From Leptodontidium sp. MPI-SDFR-AT-0119 (lineage: Eukaryota > Ascomycota > Leotiomycetes > Helotiales > Leptodontidiaceae): a stretch of 64,000 bases of DNA. Where the stretch lies: contig JAHLEZ010000001.1 of NCBI GenBank assembly GCA_020726505.1, positions 372,001 through 436,000 on the forward strand, in the 5' to 3' direction. The notes beneath the pieces are model-generated. The model was not told where the DNA came from. It saw only the letters and a program-made list of their open reading frames with translations, and ran no database searches. The position numbers were made by a program, and so were the translations under genes. This document shows positions 1 to 11,181 of this stretch, in pieces (the first letter of the stretch is position 1; the number at the start of each line of letters is the position of its first letter).

Positions 1-2
1 CG

Positions 3-3000
3 TCGTACCCTTCCTTCAACTCTTCGCCCAATCAAAAGGTTCCAGAATATATCGACTTGGAAGGCGACAATAATGATACCATCATTGTGCAGCAGCCGGA
101 TGAGACCGAGATCGAATATGCACCCAGTGGTCGCTCACGTCTTCGAGTCCGCAAGCCGAATATGTCACTGAAGGCTTTGGAGAACATCGAGAATACCACC
201 CCCAAGAGATCTCGTCCGAAGAAGGGCGGTCGAGACCCAATTGCTGATCTAGCGGGCGTCAACCTCACACCTGTGGTCAGCAAGAGAACTGAGATTCGGC
301 AGGAGATTGCAAGTAAGACGGCGGCATACCGGAATCGATTCTTTGTGGAGAAGAAGGATTTGTTCCTGCCTCTCTTGCCTCCTCAACACAACTATGTCAA
401 GAAGCTGGCTGAGAAGCATGAGCAGATGACCCCTGAAGAAATTGCTCAGCTCCCTACAATCAACCCATACAAGGAGATTGAGACACAGCCTCGGGGAATC
501 AAGGCCACAATGAAGCCATATCAGTTGTCTGGTCTGTCTTTCATGATGTACTTACATCGTAATGTATGTTTTCCCCCAATGATTTCCGACGGTAACTAAC
601 AGCTCAGGGTCTGTCCGGCATTCTAGGTGACGAAATGGGACTCGGCAAAACACTACAGACAATTTCTCTCATACAGCATCTAAAGGAGAATGACCCAAAG
701 GCTGGCACTGGCAGACTTCAACGGCCATTCTTGGTAGTCTGTCCTCTTTCTGTTTTGAGCAGTTGGATGTCCGAAGTCAAGAAGTGGGCTCCAGGATTGA
801 AGGCAATTCGATTCCATGGACCTATGGCAGAACGTCAACGCTTGAAGAAGATTGTGGTTGGCGAAATTGATATGTATGGCAACTTGACTGCTCAGGCGAA
901 GCAGAAAATGAAGTCGCGCAAGAATTTTGGCAAAATCATATCCTTGGATACCGATTCGGAGGACGAGGATGACGTCGGCGTTGATGTGGTTGTTACGACT
1001 TATGACTGCTTCAAGGCTGAACAATCCTGGTTCAAGACTGCTTTCGTTTGGAGATATGTCGTTCTTGATGAGGGCCACACAGTCAAAAATCATGCCAGTC
1101 TTACCTCGAAGGCCCTCCATGGTATCAAGGCTGAGTATCGCTTGATCCTGACTGGCACACCGCTTCAGAACAACCTCTCCGAGTTGTGGTCGCTCCTGCA
1201 CTGGCTCTACCCTGAAGTCTTCATCGACAAGACCAATCATCTATTTGATACATCGTTCAACCTGTCAAAAGGCCAGTACTCTAACACTGTTCTGGATGAT
1301 TCACGACGGCTTCTAGAATTAATCATGCTCCGTCGTATGAAAACTTCTCCTGGAGTTGAACTTAACCTTCCGCCAAAGACTGAAGTTCTGTTATTTGTCC
1401 CGCTTTCGTAAGTCCGATGAATCGTTTTTTGAGACACCTGCTAATAATTTGAAGTCCTATGCAGCGCTTTTGGTACACCAGAATGATCACAAAGGCCGAC
1501 CAGGGCCTTCTCGATGAACTATTCAAGGGCGCCAAGACCAAGGAAGAAGAAAACATGCAGTCCTTGAAACTAGTTGAGGAACGAGAAGCCGAGCTCATGA
1601 AGATTGAATCAGATGCCCTTGCAGTCTTAGAGAATGACGCACTCATCGGCAGTGACGCATGGAAGGAGACCAAAGCCATCTTGGAACAGACCGTTCAGCG
1701 TGAGCAGATGGAAAATCAAGATGAAGGCAGGAAATCGGATTGGCAAAAGCTCATGAACTTACTCATGCAATTGAGAAAGGTTTGCAACCACCCGTACCAG
1801 ATCACCAACGCAGAACCCGATCCATATGAGACTGGAGACCATGTCATCACGGCTTCTGGCAAATTCATCGTTCTGAATAAGCTAGTCGACGAACTCGTCG
1901 TCAAGCAAAAGAAGAAGATTCTTATCTTTTCGGGCTTCACCAAGATGTTGGACCTCGTTGAGGAGATGCTTTTGTTGAGAGGCGGTGACGGCTCGAGCTT
2001 TAGATCTATGCGAATTGATGGTGCAACCGCTCGAGCCCGAAGAAATCTAGGAATTCGACAATTCAATAACTTGGCCAGCGATTACCGTGTCATGCTGATT
2101 TCTACCAGAGCCGGAGGACTTGGTATCAATCTCGCGACGGCTTCTGATGTTGTTCTCCTCGATCAAGACTGGAACCCCCAAATAACTCTTCAAGCTGAAG
2201 CACGAGCCCACCGAATCGGTCAAAAGAACCCAGTAACAATTTACAAGCTTGTTTCTCAGGGAACAGTAGAGGAGCAGATGATGGGCAGAATTCAAAAGAA
2301 GCTGTACTTGTCAGCGAAGGTTACTGAAGCCATGCAAGATATTCATACGAAATTCGGCACGGGCAAGAAGTCCAAGAGAGGTCCAGCAAAAGACGATGAC
2401 AACATGCCCCAGCTGAACACTAGCCAGCTGATGACCCTTGTTCGACGCGGTGCTTCTGCCATCTCACGACCCGAGATCGACGTCAATGAGATGCTCTCAT
2501 GGGACTGGAAAACCACTGTCGCCAAGTGCAAGGATCAACCAGCCGATGTCAACATCAAGAAGGATGCCATCCCCGACGCTAAGGTAGATGAAGAAGCAGA
2601 AAAGAAATGGCTGTCCGAGATGGAGCGTGTTGAGTCATCGGTATTTGATGGTAAGAAATTGTCGAAGGGCGCCAGACACAGCACAAATAAGGACATTGCC
2701 CAAGAGTTTTTTAACAAGGAGGACAGACGTATCGGCAAGAACACGACTGTCATGGTTGATGGCTATGCCGTCTCGAAGGAGTCGATGAACTGCGCTTGGG
2801 GCGAGGCCATTCCTACCATGGCCGGCAAGGATCCTCGCTTTGCAGACCAGAAGCGCGCCAAAAGGGCTCCGGTCATTCCTCAGGAGCATTGCCAGATCTG
2901 TATTGACGGGGGTGAATTGCACTGCTGCCAGTTGTGTCCTCGCGCCTACCATTTCGACTGCTTGGAGAAGGAGTTCCAGGTGAAGGCAAAGGGTTGGCAA

Positions 3001-3498
3001 TTCAATTGCCCACAACACCGATGCTTCGATTGTCACCAAGGTACCACAGATGCAGGCGGCATGCTCTACAGATGCAGATGGTGTGAGCGAGCCTTCTGTG
3101 AAGATTGTCTTGACTTCGAGCAAACCACCCTCATTGGTGATACCCTCATGGAGTATGAGCTGCTTGGATACCCTGCACAGACCCAAGCCTACTACATCCA
3201 ATGCCCGCCTTGCACAAGTCACTTCAAGGAAAATCCCAATGATGTGGCTGTTATTGATACTCTTACCGAAGGCATCCGCTCCCACTACGAGCACCAGTTT
3301 GGAGGTGGTTCGGGGGAGCGCGAGATGAGTACTAGAGCTGGCTCGTTGACGGATGCCACGACCGTCGAAACCAATGGCGTCAACACACCTCTGATCATTG
3401 ATGATGATTACGACACGAATGGTTCGTCGAACAAGCGCAAGATTAAGCTCAAGCTTAAAGATCTAAAGCCTTCAAAGAAAGAACGACGAGGCGTCTGA
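3..3498 (+). CDS. SNF2-family chromatin-remodelling ATPase with C-terminal PHD/C5HCH zinc fingers (5' end cut by window)
   Basis: ATP-dependent DNA translocase that should remodel nucleosomes in the nucleus. Exons 3-563, 608-1407 and 1455-3498 give 1134 visible residues; the frame is open to the left edge, so the start lies outside. The second acceptor is taken at 1454 because it alone keeps the frame and gives the conserved SPMQRFWYTR join. Motif I is DEMGLGKT (about residue 195), motif II DEGH (about 340), then LTGTPLQNNLSELW; the second RecA lobe has STRAGGLGINLA and ARAHRIGQ (about 670-705). After a charged linker, residues about 931-1040 hold a Cys/His cluster starting CQICIDGGELHCC and continuing CFDCHQG...CRWCERAFCEDC, which resembles a PHD followed by the C5HCH finger of NSD-type proteins. 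The C-terminus is Lys-rich. The order SNF2 then PHD differs from CHD/Mit1 proteins, where fingers precede the motor. I cannot assign the exact subfamily. Confidence 0.93.
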
Positions 3499-5079
3499 AA
3501 TTCCGGCGTTGGTGAGATGGATGATTGAATAAAAGAACTAAGAATGGGCAGCATGCTTGGTATTGACGGCGTTGCACGGATGGCATACTCAAGATGTCTC
3601 AGCACGATGATATGGCGTTTGGTATTCGATTCTCTGTGTGCATCTTCTTTAGTTGTCATCCTTTGGTTGGAGTCTGCGGCTGGATGGATCAAGTGGACAA
3701 ACCAATAGGCGATAGAGGGGCTTGATCATACTTTCTATGGGTGTTTTATCTCTTGTATTAATAGTGATAAAAGGCCGCCCACGGAGCGATATAGAGTTGG
3801 CTGCTCTAGATGACTGGATAGATTGGTCAGTGGACGGATGGAGAGTGAGCAACACTGCAGAATCACTTATAGATTTGTAAAATGCAGCAATTTGATTTGA
3901 CTTTGACTACTTCGCGATAGCTCTGCTGTGCTCTTTTTTACAATATCCCTGCTCATCAGGTTCGCTAGTCTTCACCGAGAAGACTAAATCATGACCTGAC
4001 CGTATCTAGTCGAAACAGCACTCTAGTAAGCTGAGATGTAGATGATGTTTTCTTCCATCGATGCTTGACTCCGGACCATTGTCCGGGAATCACATTGCCG
4101 ATACACTAACTTATATATGTCCACTGTCTCCAACCCCAGCTCTTCCATTCTTTCTCCTTCCATCTCATTTTCAACTTGAAGGTATCCCGAGCACCAGACA
4201 GCAAAACAGCACATCACATCAACGACACAACTCTATCCTCCAAGCCCCAAAAACCAAGCCGGAGAGCCCAAAAAAAAAATCCTCCCAGGAAATGGTAGCA
4301 TGTGCAAAACTGAAACTCGACCGATTAATGAATCTGACGGTGTCTCTCAAGCCTCAGTTGAAAGTTAAACTAACAGGTTTGGGGCAACGTCATTTATTGT
4401 TGTATAACTGCAAGATCTGTGGTTCTTAGTACTTCTGCTTAGCGTGGTATGAACGGTCGATGTTCAATGCAATTACTATTAAGTCCCAAATGCTATGAAT
4501 GTGTCAAGGTCGGCCCGTGTTTTGGATCTTGTGACAAAATGCAGTATAGACTATTAAAGATAGACCACATAGACATGAATATAACCAATTGCTCGGTTAA
4601 CTTTAGAGTACATGCGATTCACTTGAGAATTGTATTAAAACTTCTTAATATATTTATAAAGTTCAGAAACTAAGTAATATAAACTCGGCGTTAAAGTTCC
4701 ATCCACTAGTTCTGTCCACCTTAAGATAGTTGGGCGCAGCGAAATATATGAACGAAAATGGCAAGGTGTTGTTTTCGTGCCTGGCCTTAAGCGAGCTGGA
4801 AGGACACTTCAAATAAAACACCGACGTCTGTGAATGGGGAAAAACACGGACTTGGTTCACTCATCCAAAGATAAGAGCTAGAAAGTGGTTGAAGTGGTTA
4901 CAAACATGGTATCATTTATTATTTGTCTCTTGTTATCACATCTAAGCCTTAGGCTATGAGTGAAGTGCTCCCGAACGGACGGCAATTTTCCTCTGATTAA
5001 CGATAAGACTATCTTTGCCTTATTATTCCCCTTTGTCTCGACTCTCCAGCCAAGAGGACTTCCGGAGAAGAGCTTTGGC
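3499..5079. other. Intergenic region, no supported gene
   Basis: The first part is the 3' flank of the SNF2 gene. Around 4110 there is a TATATAT stretch followed by about 180 nt of pyrimidine- and CA-rich leader-like sequence and an ATG at 4292 opening a 45-codon frame. That layout resembles a small gene, but the peptide has no recognisable feature and I do not call it. The remainder (4430-5079) is AT-rich and shows nothing else. Confidence 0.5.
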
Positions 5080-5088
5080 TATATATTT
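5080..5088 (+). promoter_or_regulatory. TATA box of the 5315 gene
   Basis: TATATATTT lies about 227 nt before the ATG at 5315, followed by a CA/CT-rich leader. An A/T box of this sort also lies before each of the two related genes at 39.4 and 40.3 kb. Confidence 0.5.
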
Positions 5089-5314
5089 CCTCGACAGTGT
5101 CCCCTCCGAACAAAATCTATCTTCATCTAACAAAGCAAAGGTCTCCAAACAGCAACCAAGCCTCCTTGAACACTAAACACATCAGAGGTAATACGAAGAT
5201 CAACTTTCCGACACCAACTCTAGACCTATTGGCTTCGACGTACAGCAATCAGAAACCTACCTACAATTTTTTTCAAGCAAGAAAAGCTTCAGATACTAAG
5301 CCCTAATCACCAGA

Positions 5315-5725
5315 ATGGCTTACCCAAATCCATACGGTCCTCCTGCAGCTGGTCCTCCCCCAAATCCAGGATATCAATATCCACAGCCACCTCAACAACA
5401 GCCACAATACCCTTCATATCCACAGCCATACGTACCACACCCATACGGCCAGCCTCCTCAACCCCCTGCGTCGTATCAACCACAAAGGCCCGCCGCCGCC
5501 CCTGATTGCACCTATCGTGATTTCATTGAGGCCCTCTGCAAAGCAATAAACTGCCATCAATCCACAGCTATGGCCCTCTTTCGGGAATTGCTAGAGGCGG
5601 GCGATATTCAGTGTGACATGCAGAACGATGGCAGTCCTGTTACGATGATACATCAGAGTTCGAAGAATATGTGGGAGGAGTATGGAAGGGGAGGGAGCCG
5701 TGGTAGAATCTTGGGGCGGCGATGA
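5315..5725 (+). CDS. Small Pro/Gln/Tyr-rich protein with a C-terminal helical (winged-helix-like) domain
   Basis: 136 residues, single exon, ATG directly after a leader ending CACCAG. Residues 1-62 are low complexity (PNPYGPP, PQYPSYPQP, PQPPASYQP). Residues about 65-124 form a compact domain that starts TYRDFIEALCKAIN, continues ALFRELLEAGDIQCD and ends NMWEEYG. A short Gly/Arg tail (GRGGSRGR) follows. No signal peptide or membrane segment is seen. The domain matches by eye the product of 39442-39648 and both ends of the product of 40326-41089, sharing the order DF-x-x-AL, Ala in helix 2, L-x-x-x-GD(I/V), N(M/I)W-x-x-YG. The two-helices-plus-hairpin pattern suggests a winged helix, so nucleic-acid or protein binding is possible, but that is inference. 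I do not recognise a named family. Confidence 0.75.
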   Translation: MAYPNPYGPPAAGPPPNPGYQYPQPPQQQPQYPSYPQPYVPHPYGQPPQPPASYQPQRPAAAPDCTYRDFIEALCKAINCHQSTAMALFRELLEAGDIQCDMQNDGSPVTMIHQSSKNMWEEYGRGGSRGRILGRR

Positions 5726-7047
5726 GGTACTGGTATTTTGTTTCTTTTGAGGCTATTGGTTGTGTAATGGGTGTTTTAGATGAGAAATGGAAAGGTTTAT
5801 GGATGCATGACATCAAGTAACTTGTCCTTTAAGAAACGGTTTCTGTGCGTGATCGAGTGATTTGTTGTTTGTTGGCTGGGTCTGATTGGAATCCAACCGT
5901 ATATGAGAGTGTAGGTGTTGAGAAATTTAGAATCACAGCGTCAGTGAGCTTTTACCTTTACCCAGGCTTTATTTGTGAGTTTCTTGAGACCGGGATAATC
6001 TTGTATGGCAGTAAACAACCTCCCGTAATCATCCGAAGGCACTTTATTATTTTGGAAGAAGTCAAATTGCATAGGTGCCTTATACACTATCCAAGATTAT
6101 CTTGGCGATTGGGACAATCGAGTACTTTGTTTGTTGTTCGCTGACAGCTTTACTGTTCATCTCAACATACTTAACTCTGCCGCGAGCACTTGTGTAGTCT
6201 AAGTTAAAATCCAACCGAATAGATAGGGAGGGGCATGGGCATTTATAGTCCTCTAGATTCGTATGGTCCGTTGAAATTGACAGTAGCAACTATGGATAGT
6301 GAATTAATTACCCGTGACCTGATAGCAGAGCTTTAAATATAATTTTACGATCCAGAAAAGCAGGGAAGCCGGAGGTGGGGGGGGGGGGAGGGGGAACATG
6401 GTACTCCGTATGAGCCACACATAAATCTCTCTTAACTCCTGAGAATCCCACTACACCTACCTAGCTTGAAGAGCATATAGATTGAATTACTCGTCATGCA
6501 AAACATCACACCACAGTAAGCCTCCACATATTTCGTTCTCTCGCTTCAGTCAGACTGACAATAAAAATATCCCCTCTTTCTGTCCAAGACACAGCTCTCG
6601 CTACACATCCTCGCTTCCCTACGTCATCACTTCCAATGAGAGCTCTGCCCGCAACACCACCTGTGATATTTGCCTCTATCATGAGTTTTACTGGGTTATA
6701 AAAATGGAGGCGTAGCATTGGCTTCGTCATTTCTCGGCTTCATGCTTATTTTTTGCTTGATTCGATGTACCACTTCTCAAATGCCATATATACTCTGCAT
6801 GGATGCCCGTAACGGGATGCGGTCACGTCAATGAGGCGTATCGGAGGTAGATTTATTATTGAATCCCATGTGAAACTGTAGATAGATTAAATTCGTCATG
6901 TAAGGGAGTTCTGATCTACTTTTTGCCTTTGGTATCTCAAAACCCCTCTTACTAGTTACTATCCCTCTCCCTTCGTCACAAAAAGTTAAATTCATATCTC
7001 CAACTTAGTTCAAATACATTTAGCTCAAGCAATCGTCAAACAATACA
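5726..7047. other. Intergenic region with a G12 tract
   Basis: Holds the 3' flank of the 5315 gene and the promoter of the 7048 gene. A run of twelve G at 6377-6388 continues as a G-rich stretch to about 6395. CT-rich leader-like sequence occurs at 6940-7040 just before the ATG at 7048. No coding frame here has credible composition. Confidence 0.5.
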
Positions 7048-7831
7048 ATGGCATCAACCACAACACCACAAGCATCAGGTTCGTCCTCCACACCCTTGCC
7101 TTTACCCTCCTCAACCACCTCACCATCCACCACCAGTACTACCCGCGAAGACGAACTCCCATACCCCTCTCCCTCCGTCGAAAACATCTCTGGATTCCCA
7201 CGCATAAATACAGGATATTCCCCGGGACCTCCGACGAACGGCTCGGAATACGACACACCAGCATACCCATATCCGAATTCGAATACAGTTACAACTTCCA
7301 ATTCCATATCCAGCCCCAAGTCGAGAACGAGTGAAGACCCGTTCGCTGCGCAACGAGGAGGTTCGGGGACGGAGGTCAATCCATTTACCTTTGAAGCGAA
7401 AGACAGGAAATACGATGAGGATAAGGTTGAGGATGAGGACGAAGCGCCGAGGCTAGAGAGAGCGTGCGAGAAGACAGATAGGAGATTGAGTGATGAATCA
7501 GGTGCGTATTTTCCACATCCTCTCCCAGTTCGATTTCTACATAGCAGTGGGAGTACGGGTAGCTTGTGCTGCTATGTTACAAGAGGAAAAGAGAAGACTT
7601 CCGGGACCTAGACTGACTTCACTCCGCTGCCCAGATACTCCGAAATCCCCTAAAACACCGAGTCGTTCGCAAAATCCTGAAGGGAGCAGACTGACTACAC
7701 CTCGCAGTCGTCGCAGTCGGGATAGTCGTGTTGAGAAAGGACATGAGCATGGTGAACATCACGCTACCTTTGTGGAGAAGGGGTGGGCGAGGATGACTGG
7801 AAAGAGGAGTAGCAGAGTGCAGAAGGAGTGA
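7048..7831 (+). CDS. Hypothetical Ser/Thr/Pro-rich protein, two exons
   Basis: Exons 7048-7501 and 7545-7831 give 246 residues. The 43-nt intron starts GTGCGT and ends in a TAGCAG tandem acceptor, so the exon can begin at 7545 or 7548, adding or dropping one residue without changing frame. The N-terminal half is Ser/Thr/Pro-rich and disordered in appearance. It is followed by an acidic stretch (DEDKVEDEDEAP) and, across the splice, VACAAMLQEEKRRLPGPR, the most structured-looking part. The C-terminus is basic with TPKSPKTPSRS and RSRRSRDSR motifs that look like proline-directed phosphorylation sites. There is no signal peptide, membrane segment or known domain. Function unknown. It converges on SYF1. 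Confidence 0.6.
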
Positions 7832-8242
7832 TGGATTGTGACAAAGGGATGAGAAAGTAGTGGTTTTCTTAATCGGCACGCAAATCTGAAACAAAAGGAT
7901 ATGGAAAATGGGAATACCCGGAGTAAAGGACCTTTAAGTGTCAAGTCTGGGAAATTGCGTAACAGTGGGGTTAGGAGTTGATTTTGTTTTGCCTCTTTCT
8001 GTTTTTTCTTTTTGATACGCCTGGCTTTGCGCTCTTCTCAACTGGATCATCAGTTCCCATAGCATACATACAATGAGCGCTCATCCGCTCATGATCTCAA
8101 GCTCGATTGTCACAGGCGCAATCATTAGTTGCCTATGATAGTAGAAAAGTCCCGCCCGAAAAACGCCGTCCTATGCACAGGCTGAATCCAGCCTCCAGAT
8201 TATTTCCAAACTCCAGAATGCTCTCGTGATCCCTCCAGAAGG
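7832..8242. other. Convergent 3' flanks
   Basis: Lies between the 3' ends of the 7048 gene and SYF1. It should carry both 3' UTRs and polyadenylation sites; no other signal is visible. Confidence 0.6.
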
Positions 8243-10821
8243 CTAATCGTCGTCCATTCCATCTACATCGATCGCATCAGGGTTAGCGGCTACGATCGTT
8301 GGCTCCTTTATGTTGCCTCCTTGAGGGCCTGTGCTGGCTGCAACGAAGCCAACAGGGGCTCTGGCCTCGCGCTCCAATGCCGCCATAGCATCTGCCCGTT
8401 CTTCGTCCGTCTCGCCTTCTGGTTGGGCCTGGCTACGAGCCAATGCTTGCGAAGCGATGAAGTTGACATCGGTATTGTATTGTGCCTGTACGCTTCTCTT
8501 GATGCGTAGCATCTCCTTAAAAGTGTCTTCGTTTCCATGCTGAACCTCGAAGGACTCCCACTTCTGCCAGAAGTCGGGGCTGGTACGAGGGTCGCAAAAT
8601 TGCGATGCATGGCCGTAGATGGCTCTTGCACGGTCGATTTCACCAAGTCGCTTCTCCATATCTGCGAACTTGAGACACATGTCTCGGGCATCTTTGTCGG
8701 GCAGTGCCGCAATCGCACGTTCGTAAATTGGTCTTGTTGATGGCAGACCAAAATTGGAAGCGGATTTCGTGATGTAAAAGTTGAACATATCTGCTCGGTC
8801 CTCATCGGAGACGGCGCGTGTTGCACGTTCGTAGATCCGCATAGCATGTCTTGCCAGACCTCTCTCTTCTTCGAGGTTACCGTACATCAAGTACAGTACT
8901 TTGGCGAACTTCGATGGGCAGTCCTCCACTGCTTGTTCGAACAAGTCCCTCAGTCGTTCGATGCCAATCTTGCGATCCACGGCCTTTGTCAAGTACAGAT
9001 TCCATAGTTCAAAGGCAACTGGGTAGCTGAACAAATCGAGACCTCGCTCATAGATCTTGAACGAATCCTCAAAATATTTGTTCTCTTCCATGAGGTTGGC
9101 ATAGTTAACCACGGTCTGCGGTGTTGCGATCCGAAGCTCGAAGATCCTCTCATACACCTTCTTCGTCTCATCGAGAGTGCTGACACTCTCAACAAGATCA
9201 ACATAGAAACTCCATAGCTTCCAACTTTTGTGAACTCTTTGTTGGGGCGAAAGGGTCTCGTCGAAGTAGTCGACTGTTGAGCGTTTGGGTGCTTGAACTG
9301 CTTTGGCCATGATCTTTACGGCTTCGTCGAAATTGTCATTTCTCAATTCCATTTCAGCCCATTCGATCCACATATCAGCGAGCTCTGCCACCGACTTAAA
9401 TGGAACCTTCACGGCTTTCTCCATAATGACCCTCGCATTGCGGATGTCGCCGCCCTTCTCATAGAATTTGGCATAATTGGCCCATAATTCGTGGAATCGG
9501 CCCACTGCCTTCTTAGGTTGCACAGCAGCAATCGCATCTGTGTATGCTTGCACCACTTCGACCTTGTTGTCACCCCACAATCCTATCCTGACGTTCCATT
9601 CCGAAACATTATTAGGATTTTGCCGGAGTAGCACGTCGTTGATTAAGAATGGCCGTCGATCCATCAGCTGCTCAAATCGCATCATGCGGATGTCCAAATC
9701 GAAGTCCAAATTCTCGTCCACGATGCCCTTGTCAGACCGAGCTGCAGCATCATCCATCAACTGGCCAGTGATGGCCTCCTCGAATTCGACGTATGCGTCA
9801 AAGACAAGTGTGAAATCGCGAACGGTCATGACCGTGGTGATTCCCTCTTCAAAAATGTCGCGTGCCCTCTCGAAGCTTCCTCTCTTGATCCAGTATGTTG
9901 CCAATGCGGACCACAATTGACCCCTCTGATCCGCAAACCGATCAATTCCACTTCGAATGATTTTATCCACGTCGATTCCCACCTCGTCCCCCGTTTCAAT
10001 AGTTTTCGCATGCCCAACGATCAAGTCGACCATTTCAATCCATAGCTGATAATGACCCTTACTGTTCTTGCTTCGGAATTTCGGATTGTTCAGGATGTCC
10101 ATGTACTTTTTAACAGCCTCTGTATAGTGGCCCATCTCAACAAGCAGTTCGATGAAGTCCTCCACGTCTTCCGGGTGAATTTGCATGTATCTTCGCCAAA
10201 TCTTGACTGCTGTTTGGCCAGAAGCTGAGTTTGCGAAAGGTCGGTACAACGCCCAGATGCGGTTATGTTGGGTCATAGGTAGAGCTCGAAGCGCACGATC
10301 GAAGGTCCGACGGGTGAGTGTGACAATCGGTTGGAGCAATAAGAATGATAGGTACATCTCCCATATCCGCGGCATTTTGTTGAGAAGGATCAGAGCTCGT
10401 TCGTAAAGGGCGTTAACTTTCGCGTACTCGGATTTGAAGATGGCGGGATTTAGCTTTCCCAGATGTTTCATGCGGAGGGTTAAATACTGCTGCATGTTAG
10501 CCATAGCTTCAAATCCAGTGGGGGATTGACTCCATACCATCTTCCACAACTTGTAGGATCGTGGGAGCTGTCGGCAAGCTCGCTCGAGGACGAAAGCCTG
10601 TTCGAGAATAGTGCCATGTTGAAACTTGAACTCGATGTATGCCAGCCACGGTTTGGTGCTTCCGGGGTCTCGGAGAATGTCTTGCTCGTAGATTGTATCT
10701 TCTTCGGACTATCATATTGTCAGCGATTCTCTTTCTTCCGGGGAACTGCCATGCTTACAATAAGATATAAGTCTGCTTTGGCCCGAGACAGCTTCGACTT
10801 TGAGACGCTGGGAGCAGCCAT
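8243..10821 (-). CDS. SYF1: Pre-mRNA-splicing factor SYF1 (XAB2 homologue), HAT-repeat protein
   Basis: Structural scaffold of the NineTeen (Prp19) complex in the activated spliceosome. Exon 1 is 10759-10821 (21 codons from the ATG at 10821) and exon 2 is 8243-10708, separated by a 50-nt intron; the join reads LYLI-SEEDTIYEQDILRDP and the protein is 842 residues, normal for fungal Syf1. Almost the whole length is built of HAT (half-a-TPR) units, seen as repeated W-x-x-Y/F and ERA-x-x-x-(L/F)P patterns: WLAYIEF, RACRQLPRSYKLW, WALYRPFA, LWSFYVDLVES, IYERATRAVSDEDR. The C-terminus is acidic (DAIDVDGMDDD). It starts divergently from VMA8, about 360 bp away. Confidence 0.96.
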
Positions 10822-11181
10822 GATTGGCAGAAGCTCACCAGGCATTCTCTGCCTGCGATGAGATCTTGCGACAACCTGCGAATAAAATAGAAGAGAAGAG
10901 GGGTGAGTGAAGAGAGAGGTAGCACTGTCGCGCTTCAAGTCGCGAACGAGTCTCAAGAGAAATCAAAGTTAGCGTTGCGGCCTTGCAGCCTCACCTTGCC
11001 GCAAGGCAGAAAGGCCTCCCGACGGGAGTGGGTCCTATCAAGTGGGAGCTTCAACAGCAGCTTATCGGGAGCTACCACCTGCATCCAGTTGACAACCGCC
11101 TTCTTTCTTCTGTTTTCACTTGCGTGGTGACCCGGATTACTTCATAATTTCAATACGTCTTGAGCCTAGCAAGCCGTCAAT
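10822..11181. promoter_or_regulatory. Divergent promoter shared by SYF1 and VMA8
   Basis: 360 bp between two start codons facing away from each other, both of housekeeping genes. It contains GCCTTGCAGCC...TTGCCGCAAGGC, with a short self-complementary stretch near 10980-11005, and no clear TATA box. Confidence 0.5.

Noticed and set aside
680..1240. 186-codon open frame on the minus strand
   Set aside because: It lies wholly within the conserved SNF2 ATPase coding strand and is an antisense shadow.
1455..1464. Acceptor TATGCAG at 1464 for SNF2 intron 2
   Set aside because: It breaks the reading frame; the acceptor at 1454 keeps the frame and the conserved SPMQRFW.
4061..4429. 122-codon open frame after a TATA-like stretch
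   Set aside because: The composition is that of a CA/CT-rich leader, there is no domain, and the internal ATG at 4292 gives only a featureless 45-residue peptide.
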